Positions 1 to 8,133 of a DNA stretch of 37,963 nucleotides are shown piece by piece. The position numbers were made by a program, and so were the translations under genes. Where the stretch lies: positions 1 to 37,963 of the forward strand of contig CAMBSB010000034.1 of assembly GCA_945870155.1 (NCBI GenBank), given 5' to 3'. Under the pieces are notes generated by a model. The model saw nothing but the letters and a program-made list of their open reading frames with translations, did not search any database and was not told where the DNA came from. Position 1 is the first letter of the stretch. Every line of letters begins with the position of its first letter. This DNA comes from Paludibacter jiangxiensis. GTDB lineage: Bacteria > Bacteroidota > Bacteroidia > Bacteroidales > Paludibacteraceae.

Positions 1-914
1 TTGAGCCATTTTTTTAATGGCGCCTGTGTATCTTTGTATTTAAGTGTTTTAAAGACTTTCTCACTTGACTCTCCAGGGCTTCCAATTAATTCGAAAGTTT
101 CTTCATTAAGTGGCATAGTTTCAAAACCTTTAGTTTTCTTCTGTCTAAAGCGAATTACAGCATCACCGGCAACGTCCTTTTGAATTTCGCTCCAAGTTAG
201 TTTTTCGATATCCGAAAATCTTAAACCGGTGAGGCAAGAAAACAAAGAAGCTTTTTTAATTACATCGCTTTCGCATGGTGTTTCATTCAATTTGAATACT
301 TCTTCAATTGTAAGAAAATCTCGGGAGGTTTCTTCTTCTTTGATTCCTTCAATAAAATCATTGACATTTGAGGTTAATTTCTTCTCCTTATATGCTTGCT
401 TTAACAATGCTCGAAATTTACCATAATATGATAATGCAGAATTAACAGCAAGCTTTGTAGGATTCTTCTTGCTTTTAATTTGATTGGCATTAAGTAAGTA
501 TTCTCTAAAACGATTTGAAAGCTCAGGTGTAACATCACCAAATGTACAAACGCCTTTTGTAAAATTGAGAAAATGCAAATATGATACCTCCCAATTGTTA
601 TCGCTCCTTTTATTAGCCACTTCCTTGAAGTAGGCCAGAAAGTTCTGTTTTGGTAGGGATTTATCAATAAAATCGAATTTTTCATTGATAATCTGCATTT
701 CTCTTAGACCTCTAACTGCCTCAGCTTTTGCAATTTTTTCTTTATTAAGCTCCTTCTCAAATTCGTTGAGTGGTTTTGTGAGTATGTAAATACCCAAAAA
801 CTCACGCCTTGAATATTCACTTGTAACCGGATTCTTTACAGCTGGATAAAAATCTAAATATAATGATTGCTGTGAGCCGTTTTTAATTGGCTTTTTTCTT
901 AATGTGACTCCCAT
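1..914 (-). CDS. Tyrosine recombinase (integrase), C-terminus beyond window edge
   Basis: Site-specific recombinase expected to integrate and excise the mobile element it lies in. The frame is open from the ATG at 914 to the left edge (304 residues visible; relatives are about 400). The N-terminal ~80 residues (MGVTLRKKPIKNGSQQSLYL...) look like the arm-type DNA-binding domain of Bacteroidota integrases. A SAM-like core-binding region follows at about 100-200. The catalytic domain begins near 205 and shows the first catalytic Arg in TGLRFSDIEKLTW (about R232). The HxxR and Tyr motifs lie outside the window, so intactness cannot be judged. Its start is 12 bases after the stop of the upstream excisionase-like gene, suggesting co-transcription. 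The family call is firm; the type of element (ICE, mobilizable island or prophage) is unknown. Confidence 0.9.
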   Translation of the reverse strand, partial: MGVTLRKKPIKNGSQQSLYLDFYPAVKNPVTSEYSRREFLGIYILTKPLNEFEKELNKEKIAKAEAVRGLREMQIINEKFDFIDKSLPKQNFLAYFKEVANKRSDNNWEVSYLHFLNFTKGVCTFGDVTPELSNRFREYLLNANQIKSKKNPTKLAVNSALSYYGKFRALLKQAYKEKKLTSNVNDFIEGIKEEETSRDFLTIEEVFKLNETPCESDVIKKASLFSCLTGLRFSDIEKLTWSEIQKDVAGDAVIRFRQKKTKGFETMPLNEETFELIGSPGESSEKVFKTLKYKDTQAPLKKWL

Positions 915-926
915 AATACTAAGATT

Positions 927-1601
927 TTAGTTAGTAAGATAATTTTGATTAGTGATAAAGCGAGGGTAGTAGTGTGCTATTTCTTCTCTGACTTGTTTTG
1001 ATTTTACTCCAATTTCATTAGTGTATAATGGAGCTTTGTTCTTCTTGGAGAAGTATTTATCAATATGCTTTTGACTTACGTGTGTGAACTTTCCGATTTT
1101 TTTTGTAGGTATGTTCAATCTTGCAATAATTGCCCAAATTTGCCTAGTCTTAACCCCATATTTTTCTGATATTTGAGCTAATGTATAAAAGTCTGTTATT
1201 GGCTTAGGTTCTGCCTTTACCTGCTTTTCGAATGGTTCTGCCACTTGTAACAGATTGTCAATATCTGACCTTCTAATTACTGTCATACGGCTTGATAAAC
1301 GGACCGCTTTGAGTTGCTTGTTATAAATAAGATTGTAGATTGTTTGTTTACAAACTCCTAATAAAACTGCTGCTTGAGCACACTTTAAAAATTCATTGTC
1401 TTTGAATTTTTCAATTGGCTTGTTTTTGATAATCTCATCTGTTACTTTTTCGACAGCAACTTTTTTTTGAAGTCGAGCATTTGCTTTATATGCTCGGCTG
1501 TTACATGTGTGTGAACAGTACTTTGTACTTTTGGTAAGTGCGTCAAATTCGCTGCCACACCATTCACAAACTTTTCTCATAACTACTAATGATCTGCTCA
1601 T
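927..1601 (-). CDS. Excisionase-like DNA-binding protein with zinc finger and two HTH segments
   Basis: Probable excisionase or regulator of the neighbouring integrase. The 224 residues start with a small zinc-finger-like segment (Cys12, Cys15, Cys29, Cys33). Next comes an excisionase-type MerR-like HTH at about 70-118 (FLKCAQAAVLLGVCKQTIYN, then a wing around VRLSSRMTVIRRSDID). A second, weaker HTH-like stretch lies at about 138-185 (YTLAQISEKYGVKTRQIWAI). The same order, with the integrase immediately downstream, is common at the ends of Bacteroidota integrative elements. Met8 is an alternative start. DNA binding is well supported; the excisionase role is inferred from context. Confidence 0.75.
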   Translation of the reverse strand: MSRSLVVMRKVCEWCGSEFDALTKSTKYCSHTCNSRAYKANARLQKKVAVEKVTDEIIKNKPIEKFKDNEFLKCAQAAVLLGVCKQTIYNLIYNKQLKAVRLSSRMTVIRRSDIDNLLQVAEPFEKQVKAEPKPITDFYTLAQISEKYGVKTRQIWAIIARLNIPTKKIGKFTHVSQKHIDKYFSKKNKAPLYTNEIGVKSKQVREEIAHYYPRFITNQNYLTN

Positions 1602-1653
1602 AATTTCGCCTTTTTTAGTCTACTATAATCTATCTTATTACACCATAGTCCAA

Positions 1654-1676
1654 AAGTGTGCAGTCAAGTGTGCAGT
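1654..1676. repeat. Two 11-base direct repeats near the element end
   Basis: AAGTGTGCAGT occurs at 1654-1664 and again at 1666-1676, a 12-base step. The repeats lie in the 245-base non-coding stretch between the excisionase-like gene and mnmE. A second short direct repeat, GGTACAA, lies at 1709-1715 and 1720-1726. Repeats like these beside an integrase often bind integrase arms or excisionase. That role is inferred here. Confidence 0.5.
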
Positions 1677-1715
1677 TTTTTAGTTTGGACTCCCTCTCTA
1701 ACTGTCGAGGTACAA

Positions 1716-1723
1716 CAAAGGTA
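1716..1723 (-). promoter_or_regulatory. Possible -7 element for the excisionase/integrase pair
   Basis: Read on the minus strand this is TACCTTTG, which fits the Bacteroidota -7 consensus TAnnTTTG. No TTTG is seen at the expected distance upstream, and the leader to the ATG at 1601 would be about 100 bases. Confidence 0.3.
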
Positions 1724-1780
1724 CAAAAAATATATTTACAAGCATCATCATTGATTAAAAATAATAGTTATAAATACTAA

Positions 1781-1805
1781 AAAAGCCCTGTTTATCAGGG
1801 CTTTT
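1781..1805 (-). terminator. Rho-independent terminator after mnmE
   Basis: A perfect 10-base stem (AAAAGCCCTG / CAGGGCTTTT) closes a 5-base loop. On the minus strand a run of T follows. It lies 42 bases beyond the mnmE stop and could also act on transcription from the other side. Confidence 0.85.
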
Positions 1806-1846
1806 AGTATCAATGGTAATTGATAGTAATTAGTGAAAATTCGGGA

Positions 1847-3340
1847 TTATTTTCCGATACAGAATTTTCCGAAAATATTGCCCAATATTTCATCGGTAGA
1901 AATCTGTCCGGTAATTTCACCTAAAAAATGCATACATTCACGAATATCCTGCGATAGAAAATCGCCAGAAATTCCTTGAATCATACCTTCCTTAACTCTT
2001 TCTATCGAATTTAGGGCTTTTTGAAGTGCCTGGTAATGACGAATATTATTTACAACCACATCACCGGCTTGAATTTCGGGTAACTGTGCCGATTTTACCA
2101 AAGCATCCTGAAGTTCATCGGTATTGATTCTGTTTTTTGCTGAAATATAAATTCTTTCACCATCAAATTGTTCGAAAAGCAAATTTAACACTTCGCGTTC
2201 TTCTTCAATAATTTTGTCTATTTTATTGAAAACAAGTATGATTTTTTTTCCTTCAGCTTTTTTTTCAATTTTATCGGTAAGCCATTCAATATGTTCACTC
2301 AACTGAGTACAATCGAGTATCCAAAGTACAATGGCAGCTTGCTCAATTTTTTGATAAGTACGTTCAATTCCCATACTTTCAATTTTATCTCTGGTATCGC
2401 GTATGCCGGCAGTATCAATAAATCGAAATGTTATCCCTTTAATTGAAATCAAATCCTCAATAACATCACGTGTAGTACCATGAATATCAGACACTATGGC
2501 ACGTTCCTCATTAAGCAGAACATTTAACAAAGTGGATTTCCCAACATTTGTTTCACCCACCAAGGCTACCGGAATTCCATTTTTAATTGCATTTCCTATT
2601 CTGAACGAATCGGATAATTTGGTAATTATTTGTTCAATTTCCAACACCAAATGATTGAGTTGAATACGATCGGCAAATTCTACATCTTCTTCCGAAAAAT
2701 CAAGTTCTAATTCAACCAATGAAACAAAATCGAGCAATCTTGAGCGCAATTTCATCAGTTCATTTGAAAATCCACCACGCATCTGATTCATTGCCATACG
2801 ATGCGAAGCTGCTGATGTAGACGCAATTAAATCTGCAACAGCTTCGGCTTGTGAAAGATCCATCTTACCATTGAGAAAAGCCCTTTGAGTAAATTCACCG
2901 GCTTGTGCCAGGTTACAACCCTGATCTATTAATAATTGAAGAGTTTTTTGTTGAATAAATACCGAGCCATGACATGAAATTTCTACAATATCTTCACCAG
3001 TAAACGAGTGTGGATTTCGAAAAACTGTTAGTAACACATCATCAATAATTTCATCGTTCTTGTCAACTATACTACCATAACTTACTGTATTTGTAAATTG
3101 TTTGAAAATATCTGTTTTTTCATTCTTTGCTTTGAAAATTGAATTACAAATTTTAAAAGTATCATTTCCCGAAACACGAATTACAGCAATTCCACCTACT
3201 CCATTTGCTGTAGAAATGGCAGCAATGGTAGAAGATGTATTCCTATCCCTAAGCCCTCCCGAATTTATCGGGATAGATTGTGGGGAGTTAGAGATAGCTC
3301 CATCTGATTTATTATTCTGTATATTTTCAATTTCGTTCAT
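1847..3340 (-). CDS. mnmE: tRNA uridine-5-carboxymethylaminomethyl(34) synthesis GTPase MnmE
   Basis: With MnmG, MnmE modifies the wobble uridine (U34) of certain tRNAs, using GTP hydrolysis and a methylene-folate donor. The N-terminal folate-binding domain begins at TIAAISTANGVGGIAVIRVSG (about residue 38). The embedded Ras-like G domain shows G1 (GETNVGKS), the G2 Thr (HGTTRD), G3 (DTAG) and G4 (NKID). The protein ends in the invariant FCIGK, whose Cys is required for the reaction. At 497 residues it is about 40 longer than usual. The extra N-terminus (residues 1-37) is partly encoded by a palindromic repeat at 3257-3273, and no later ATG precedes the conserved domain. It lies 59 bases after the uridine phosphorylase gene on the same strand. 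The 3' end borders a probable mobile element. Confidence 0.96.
   Translation of the reverse strand: MNEIENIQNNKSDGAISNSPQSIPINSGGLRDRNTSSTIAAISTANGVGGIAVIRVSGNDTFKICNSIFKAKNEKTDIFKQFTNTVSYGSIVDKNDEIIDDVLLTVFRNPHSFTGEDIVEISCHGSVFIQQKTLQLLIDQGCNLAQAGEFTQRAFLNGKMDLSQAEAVADLIASTSAASHRMAMNQMRGGFSNELMKLRSRLLDFVSLVELELDFSEEDVEFADRIQLNHLVLEIEQIITKLSDSFRIGNAIKNGIPVALVGETNVGKSTLLNVLLNEERAIVSDIHGTTRDVIEDLISIKGITFRFIDTAGIRDTRDKIESMGIERTYQKIEQAAIVLWILDCTQLSEHIEWLTDKIEKKAEGKKIILVFNKIDKIIEEEREVLNLLFEQFDGERIYISAKNRINTDELQDALVKSAQLPEIQAGDVVVNNIRHYQALQKALNSIERVKEGMIQGISGDFLSQDIRECMHFLGEITGQISTDEILGNIFGKFCIGK
3257..3273. repeat. Palindrome inside the 5' coding end of mnmE
   Basis: TCCCGA and TCGGGA flank ATTTA. 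The surrounding stretch (about 3243-3295) is richer in G and C than its neighbours and encodes NSPQSIPINSGGLRDRN, which is not part of the MnmE fold. It resembles an intergenic palindromic repeat that has become coding; that origin is an inference. Confidence 0.5.
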
Positions 3341-3399
3341 AATATCATGTATTTAACAACATTAACAATATCCTTATTCCCCTTTAAGGTTAGGGGTTT

Positions 3400-4269
3400 T
3401 TATATCCTATCCAAAACAGTTGTTACCAATTTTTCGATATAAGGTTTATAATCGGTATTAGCGGCTTCAACTCTTCTGTTTGCTATTATGCAACAAACTG
3501 TCATGGCTTTATGACCCATAAGTTTAGCTAATCCGGCAATGGCTGAACCTTCCATCTCATAATTTGTAATTTTATATTGATCAAAGCGGAAACTTTCAAT
3601 TTTATCATTTATATCTTTCTCGGCTAAATCTATACGCAAAACCCGACCTTGTGGACCATAAAAACCATTGGCTGAAATAGTTACACCACGTAACATATCA
3701 TCTTTTCCAATTCTATTCACCAATTCAGTATCAGCATCTACCACATAAGGTGCAGCCCATTGTGCATTCCAATTCAAATGTTTTTTCATAGCTTCTTCAA
3801 AATGCAAATCGCTTACCGTATCGCGTCCGGCATAAAAATTAAGCATACCATCAAAGCCGATAGATTTTTCAGAGATCAAAAAACTACCAAGAGGAATATC
3901 GGGTTGCATACCACCTGAAGTTCCAATCCTCACAATTGTTAATTGACGGAATTCGGCTTTTTCAATGCGAGTTTGAAGATCAATATTGGATAAAGCATCT
4001 ATTTCATTCATCACAATGTCAATATTATCGGTACCAATTCCGGTAGAAATGACAGAAATTCGTTTGCCTTTGTATGTACCTGTAATTGTGTTAAATTCTC
4101 GGCTTGAAACTGAACATTCTTGTGTATCGAAATAAGCGGCAACCAGCGCAACACGACCCGGATCACCAACTAAAATCACATTATCTGCTAATTGTTCTGG
4201 TTTTATATGTAAATGAAAAATACTTCCATCGCTATTGATTATGAGCTCTGAAGGAGCGAAATGTTTCAT
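3400..4269 (-). CDS. udp: Uridine phosphorylase (nucleoside phosphorylase family)
   Basis: Cytosolic enzyme that reversibly splits a nucleoside, probably uridine, with phosphate into base and ribose-1-phosphate for pyrimidine salvage. The 289-residue protein spans the whole PNP/UDP phosphorylase domain. Visible motifs are the phosphate-binding VILVGDPGRV near residue 32, VISTGIGTDNIDIV near 74, the RIGTSGG loop near 115, and the nucleoside-binding NYEMEGSAI near 238. It is slightly longer than the E. coli enzyme (253), as in other Bacteroidota. The phosphorylase call is firm; preference for uridine over other nucleosides is inferred from overall resemblance. Confidence 0.85.
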   Translation of the reverse strand: MKHFAPSELIINSDGSIFHLHIKPEQLADNVILVGDPGRVALVAAYFDTQECSVSSREFNTITGTYKGKRISVISTGIGTDNIDIVMNEIDALSNIDLQTRIEKAEFRQLTIVRIGTSGGMQPDIPLGSFLISEKSIGFDGMLNFYAGRDTVSDLHFEEAMKKHLNWNAQWAAPYVVDADTELVNRIGKDDMLRGVTISANGFYGPQGRVLRIDLAEKDINDKIESFRFDQYKITNYEMEGSAIAGLAKLMGHKAMTVCCIIANRRVEAANTDYKPYIEKLVTTVLDRI

Positions 4270-4354
4270 GTTAAATTGTTTTATATTTGTTTTTATTCGT
4301 TTTTTCTGAAAATAAATGGAAATTTTGTCGAGATAAAATATGCAATACTTATTA

Positions 4355-4362
4355 CAAATATA
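4355..4362 (-). promoter_or_regulatory. Possible -7 element upstream of udp
   Basis: Read on the minus strand this is TATATTTG, fitting TAnnTTTG, about 85 bases before the udp start. No TTTG is seen at 19-21 bases upstream. The rest of 4270-4518 is AT-rich and I see no gene in it. Confidence 0.3.
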
Positions 4363-4518
4363 TTGCTAATCTTAATTAGAGTACTTTCAAAAATGAAATT
4401 AAAATTTAAAAAAATAAAATTGACTTACGAGAAAGACAGCAAATCTAGTAAAAAATTAATGATTATACAAATTAAATAAACAGCTTATTTGTAAACATTA
4501 AAAATCAATATTCATAAT

Positions 4519-5814
4519 TCATTCTTTAAAGAAATCAGTATTCAAGGCTTCACCAACAATAAAATTACTTCCACCAATGAAAACTAAATCATTTTTAAGT
4601 GCATTTTTAAGTGCAGATGCTATCGCTTCATCTACAGTTAAAAACACTTTACCCTTTAAACCAAAATCAAAGGCTTTTTGTTCTAATTCATTTGCTGACA
4701 AAGCTCTGGCAATTTGAGCTTGAGTAAAATAGTATTGAGCATGAGCGGGTAAAACAGCCAACACAGCTTGAATATCTTTGTCGTTTACCATACCAATAAC
4801 AATATGCAATTTGTTGAATTTTTGCTTTGCCAATTGTTCAACAACAAAGCTTATTCCGGCCAAATTGTGTCCTGTATCAGCTATTACCATTGGATGTTTA
4901 TTTAAAACTTGCCAACGACCATTTAAACCGGTTAATTCTACCACATTTTCAATGCCATTAAATATCTGACTTTCAGTCAATTCAACTCCTAATTTTCGAA
5001 GTTGATTGAGGCTAGCAAGTACAGTTGCTAAGTTTTTGAGTTGATATAATCCATTTAAACCAAGCATCATTTTGGATTCATCATTCAAAGTAACCAACAT
5101 TTTATCATGTATATATTTTTCAAATTTTATATGATAAAATTCATCAGCAAAAATTATTGGAGCATTCATCTCCAAAGCTTTTTTAATAAATACAGGACGT
5201 GTTTCAGTCTGAGTTTCACCAATTACAACTGATGTATTCATTTTAATAATTCCGGCTTTTTCATAAGCAATTTTTTCGAGCGTATCGCCCAAAAATGAAA
5301 CATGATCAAAACTAATATTTGTTATAATTGATAAAATGGGATTAATAATGTTGGTACTATCTAAACGCCCTCCTAAGCCGACTTCAATAACTGCTATATC
5401 TACTTCTTTATCAGCAAAATACTTAAATGACATAGCCATGGTGGCTTCAAAAAATGAAGGTTTAATTTCATCAAACAAATTTGAATTATTTTCAACAAAA
5501 TCTACAACATATTGTTGGTCAATCATTACTCCATTTACTTTAATTCTCTCACCAAAATCGACCAAATGAGGCGAAGTGTACAAACCAACTTTATAACCAG
5601 CCGACTGCAAAACTGATGCAATTAAATGTGATACAGAACCTTTGCCATTTGTTCCGGCTATGTGTATGGTTTTATAATTCTGAAAAGGATTACCTAAAGC
5701 ATTCATTAAGCGTATAGTATTATCCAATCCAGGTTTATAAGCATTGCTACCTATATGATGAAATACGGGTAAACAATCGTATAAATATTGTATAGTTTCA
5801 GAATAAGATTTCAT
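4519..5814 (-). CDS. folC: Bifunctional folylpolyglutamate synthase / dihydrofolate synthase
   Basis: Adds glutamate to dihydropteroate and to folates, using ATP, in folate synthesis and retention. Visible are the Mur-ligase-type P-loop TIHIAGTNGKGSVSHL (near residue 50), the family motif YTSPHLVDFGERI, the substrate-loop region FDHVSFLGDTLEKIAYEKAGI, and the C-terminal domain with ADTGHNLAGI. I chose the ATG at 5814 (431 residues, the usual length). The frame stays open to 5898, but the extra 28 residues (rich in SNSQIFKFSNFSN) are only a translation of an 8-base tandem repeat. Upstream on the same strand lies a nitroreductase gene, separated by about 157 bases of repeats. Confidence 0.94.
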   Translation of the reverse strand: MKSYSETIQYLYDCLPVFHHIGSNAYKPGLDNTIRLMNALGNPFQNYKTIHIAGTNGKGSVSHLIASVLQSAGYKVGLYTSPHLVDFGERIKVNGVMIDQQYVVDFVENNSNLFDEIKPSFFEATMAMSFKYFADKEVDIAVIEVGLGGRLDSTNIINPILSIITNISFDHVSFLGDTLEKIAYEKAGIIKMNTSVVIGETQTETRPVFIKKALEMNAPIIFADEFYHIKFEKYIHDKMLVTLNDESKMMLGLNGLYQLKNLATVLASLNQLRKLGVELTESQIFNGIENVVELTGLNGRWQVLNKHPMVIADTGHNLAGISFVVEQLAKQKFNKLHIVIGMVNDKDIQAVLAVLPAHAQYYFTQAQIARALSANELEQKAFDFGLKGKVFLTVDEAIASALKNALKNDLVFIGGSNFIVGEALNTDFFKE

Positions 5815-5823
5815 TAAAAAATA

Positions 5824-5883
5824 ATTTGAAAAATTTGAAAATTTGAAAATTTGAGAGTTTGAAAATTTGAGAGTTTGAGAGTT
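5824..5883. repeat. 8-base tandem repeat (TTTGAAAA / TTTGAGAG) just before folC
   Basis: About seven units with an 8-base period, alternating TTTGAAAA and TTTGAGAG on the plus strand. The array ends about 10 bases before the folC ATG, so it would lie in the leader of that transcript. It is read-through in the folC frame, which produces a false N-terminal extension. Confidence 0.85.
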
Positions 5884-5904
5884 CATAATTATCAACATAT
5901 CATA

Positions 5905-5974
5905 ACATCAACACATCATCACATCAACACATCATCACATCAACACATCAACACATCAACACATCAACACATCA
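5905..5974. repeat. 8-base tandem repeat (ACATCAAC) between nitroreductase and folC
   Basis: About nine near-perfect units of ACATCAAC or ACATCATC (GTTGATGT or GATGATGT on the coding strand of folC), phased at 8 bases. The array touches the nitroreductase stop codon at 5972-5974. With 5824-5883 it fills almost the whole gap between the two genes. Confidence 0.9.
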
Positions 5975-6514
5975 ATACTTCTCCCACGACACAATATCTT
6001 CCAGTTTTTTTCTTTTCTTTTCTCTTAATTCCTGTGCTGAATATCCCAATAAAATTACAAGCATCACCTTTTTATTTTTGGGAATATCAAGTATTTTGGC
6101 CACCTTTTTCTCATTACACCAACCTATCATACACGAACCGAGTCCCTCATAGGAAGCTGCCAGGCAAATATGCGATGCAAGAATTCCCAAATCGATATGT
6201 GGATAATGCTTACCTTGAGCCCATCCACCAACTTTTGAAGTAAAATTTGCTTCCTCTTCAACTAAAACAATTTGAACGGGTGCTTGTTTAGTAAAATGAT
6301 TCATTGATAGCATTTTGCTTGTGGCTGCATCGGCAATTTGCGATCGTTTTTCAGCATCGGTTACCACTATGAGTTTCCAGGGTTGTGCGTTGCAAGCCGA
6401 AGGAGCTAAATGTGCCACTTCAATAATCCTATTAATTTTCTCTATTTCAACAGCTTTGTCTAAATAAGCCCTATCACTTTGTCGTGATTTAACTAATTCA
6501 ATTAATGATTTCAT
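5972..6514 (-). CDS. Nitroreductase-family FMN protein
   Basis: Predicted FMN-dependent NAD(P)H oxidoreductase; the substrate is unknown. The 180 residues match the short, single-domain nitroreductase family. Visible are the N-terminal FMN-phosphate contact SRQSDRAYLDKAV (about 10-22), APSACNAQPWKLIVV (about 37-51), and GLGSCMIGWCNEKKVAKILDIPKNKKV (written here in part), the usual C-terminal flavin and dimer region. It also has four Cys residues that could reflect a metal- or redox-sensitive variant, which is speculative. The stop is formed by the last unit of the ACATCAAC repeat. FolC follows on the same strand. Confidence 0.85.
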   Translation of the reverse strand: MKSLIELVKSRQSDRAYLDKAVEIEKINRIIEVAHLAPSACNAQPWKLIVVTDAEKRSQIADAATSKMLSMNHFTKQAPVQIVLVEEEANFTSKVGGWAQGKHYPHIDLGILASHICLAASYEGLGSCMIGWCNEKKVAKILDIPKNKKVMLVILLGYSAQELREKKRKKLEDIVSWEKY

Positions 6515-6681
6515 AAAATTTGCGATTATATTTGAGTTGATATCTTAAACACTTTTCTATTTGACATTTATTAAGCAATAAACCTACAAATTCAATGTAC
6601 AATTAAAATACAGCAAAATTCATAAATTAATGTATATCAATAAGTCGTACCAGAACTTATTAGAATTAAGCAAAAATACTT

Positions 6682-6689
6682 TATCTTTG
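6682..6689 (+). promoter_or_regulatory. Possible -7 element upstream of tilS
   Basis: TATCTTTG fits TAnnTTTG and lies about 77 bases before the tilS ATG. No good TTTG is seen at the -33 position. The divergent gap 6515-6765 must hold promoters for tilS and for the nitroreductase; a minus-strand TATTTTTG at 6671-6678 is a weaker candidate for the latter. Confidence 0.4.
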
Positions 6690-6765
6690 TAAATCAAAAA
6701 TTTGCTAACAAAAAAAATAAATCTTTCTACTTCAAACAAAGATACATCAAATTAACTCAAATAAT

Positions 6766-8094
6766 ATGCTAAAGAAAGTTGAAAATTATATTCAAAAACT
6801 GCAATTACTAAATTTAAACGATAAAGTAATTGTAGGAGTAAGCGGTGGTGCCGATTCTATAGCATTGTTACATATTTTGCATACGCTTGGTTATCATTGC
6901 ATTGTGGCCCACTGTAATTTCAAATTGAGAATGGATGAATCAGACACTGATGAAGAATTTGTACGAACGAATGCTTTAAGTTTAAAAATACCTTATTATA
7001 GCATCAATTTTGAGACTATTGAATATGCCAAAGCACATAAAATTTCTACTGAAATGGCTGCCAGGGACTTAAGGTACAATTGGTTTACAAAATTAATGAC
7101 TGATAACCAGGCGCAAGCCATTGCAGTGGCTCACCATGCCGATGATAGCATCGAAACTTTACTAATGAATTTAGTGCGAGGAACCGGATTAAAAGGAATG
7201 ACCGGCATTTCAGCTCGAAATGGAAATGTGGTACGTCCCCTACTCTGCTCAACCCGCATCGAAATAGAAAATTATTTAATGAAATATAATTTGGAATATC
7301 GAACTGATTCGAGCAATGCCACTTTAGATTATACCAGGAATAAATTCAGAAATCAGGTTTTACCTCTGTTAAGGGAAATAAATCCTTCTGTACAACAAAC
7401 ACTTTACAATACTACAAAAAGATTTGAAGATATTAATGCTGTTTATAATAATGCCATTGAAAGTATTAAAAATGACATAATTGTAAAAACTGACTCGGGC
7501 ATAATTATCAATATTCAAAAATTAAAAAAACATGATCATATAGATTCCATATTATTCGAAATTCTTTATAGCTATGGTTTTCATCCTGATACAATACAAA
7601 AAATCAGTACAATTATTGAGGGAGAGACTGGCAAAGTATTTTATTCGGAAAAATATAGATTGTTGAAAAATAGAGACCAACTTATTGTAAGTAAAATTGT
7701 TAATTTGGATAAAAAACAATTCCAAATTTCAGAATCGGACAATATAATTTTTGAACCTTTTACATTGGAAATAAAGCGTTTAGAAAACACTGCAGATTTT
7801 ATACTTTCAAAAAATCCATACATTATTCATGTTGATGCTGAAAAAATTTCATTTCCGCTAACAATTCGGAAATGGACAATTGGCGATAGTTTTTTCCCTT
7901 ATGGTATGAAAAACCGGAAAAAATTAAGTGATTTTTTTATTGACAATAAATTAAGTTTAATTGATAAAGAAAATGTTTGGCTATTGCTCACTGGAAACGA
8001 AATTTTATGGATTGTGGGATATAGAAGTGATAATAGATTCAGAATTTCGGATAAAACAGAACAAATTTTAGAAATTAGTGTTTCTAATATATAA
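6766..8094 (+). CDS. tilS: tRNA(Ile)-lysidine synthase
   Basis: Attaches lysine to C34 of the CAU-anticodon tRNA-Ile with ATP, switching its reading from AUG to AUA. The N-terminal PP-loop is intact (VIVGVSGGADSIAL, residues about 22-35). It is followed by the family motifs VAHCNFKLR, STEMAARDLRYNWF and VAHHADDSIETLLMNLVRG, and by DYTRNKFRNQVLPLL. The C-terminal TilS domain is present (IRKWTIGDSFFPYGM, KKLSDFFIDNKL). At 442 residues it has normal length for Bacteroidota. It is the first gene of a plus-strand run; the DUF1905-type gene starts 39 bases after its stop. Confidence 0.96.
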   Translation: MLKKVENYIQKLQLLNLNDKVIVGVSGGADSIALLHILHTLGYHCIVAHCNFKLRMDESDTDEEFVRTNALSLKIPYYSINFETIEYAKAHKISTEMAARDLRYNWFTKLMTDNQAQAIAVAHHADDSIETLLMNLVRGTGLKGMTGISARNGNVVRPLLCSTRIEIENYLMKYNLEYRTDSSNATLDYTRNKFRNQVLPLLREINPSVQQTLYNTTKRFEDINAVYNNAIESIKNDIIVKTDSGIIINIQKLKKHDHIDSILFEILYSYGFHPDTIQKISTIIEGETGKVFYSEKYRLLKNRDQLIVSKIVNLDKKQFQISESDNIIFEPFTLEIKRLENTADFILSKNPYIIHVDAEKISFPLTIRKWTIGDSFFPYGMKNRKKLSDFFIDNKLSLIDKENVWLLLTGNEILWIVGYRSDNRFRISDKTEQILEISVSNI

Positions 8095-8133
8095 ACATTT
8101 ATTAACATTGCATTTTTAAAAGTTTAAAAACCA

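Noticed and set aside
401-685. Open frame of 94 codons on the minus strand
   Set aside because: It lies wholly inside the integrase gene in another frame; the integrase frame has clear family motifs.
4261-4479. Open frame of 72 codons on the plus strand upstream of udp
   Set aside because: It starts inside the udp start region on the opposite strand, is built of AT-rich codons (Ile, Lys, Leu), and resembles no known protein.
5815-5898. N-terminal extension of FolC by 28 residues
   Set aside because: It is a translation of the 8-base tandem repeat and lies outside the family's normal start.
5905-5974. CRISPR-like array
   Set aside because: Units are 8 bases long, directly adjacent and without spacers; no cas gene is nearby.
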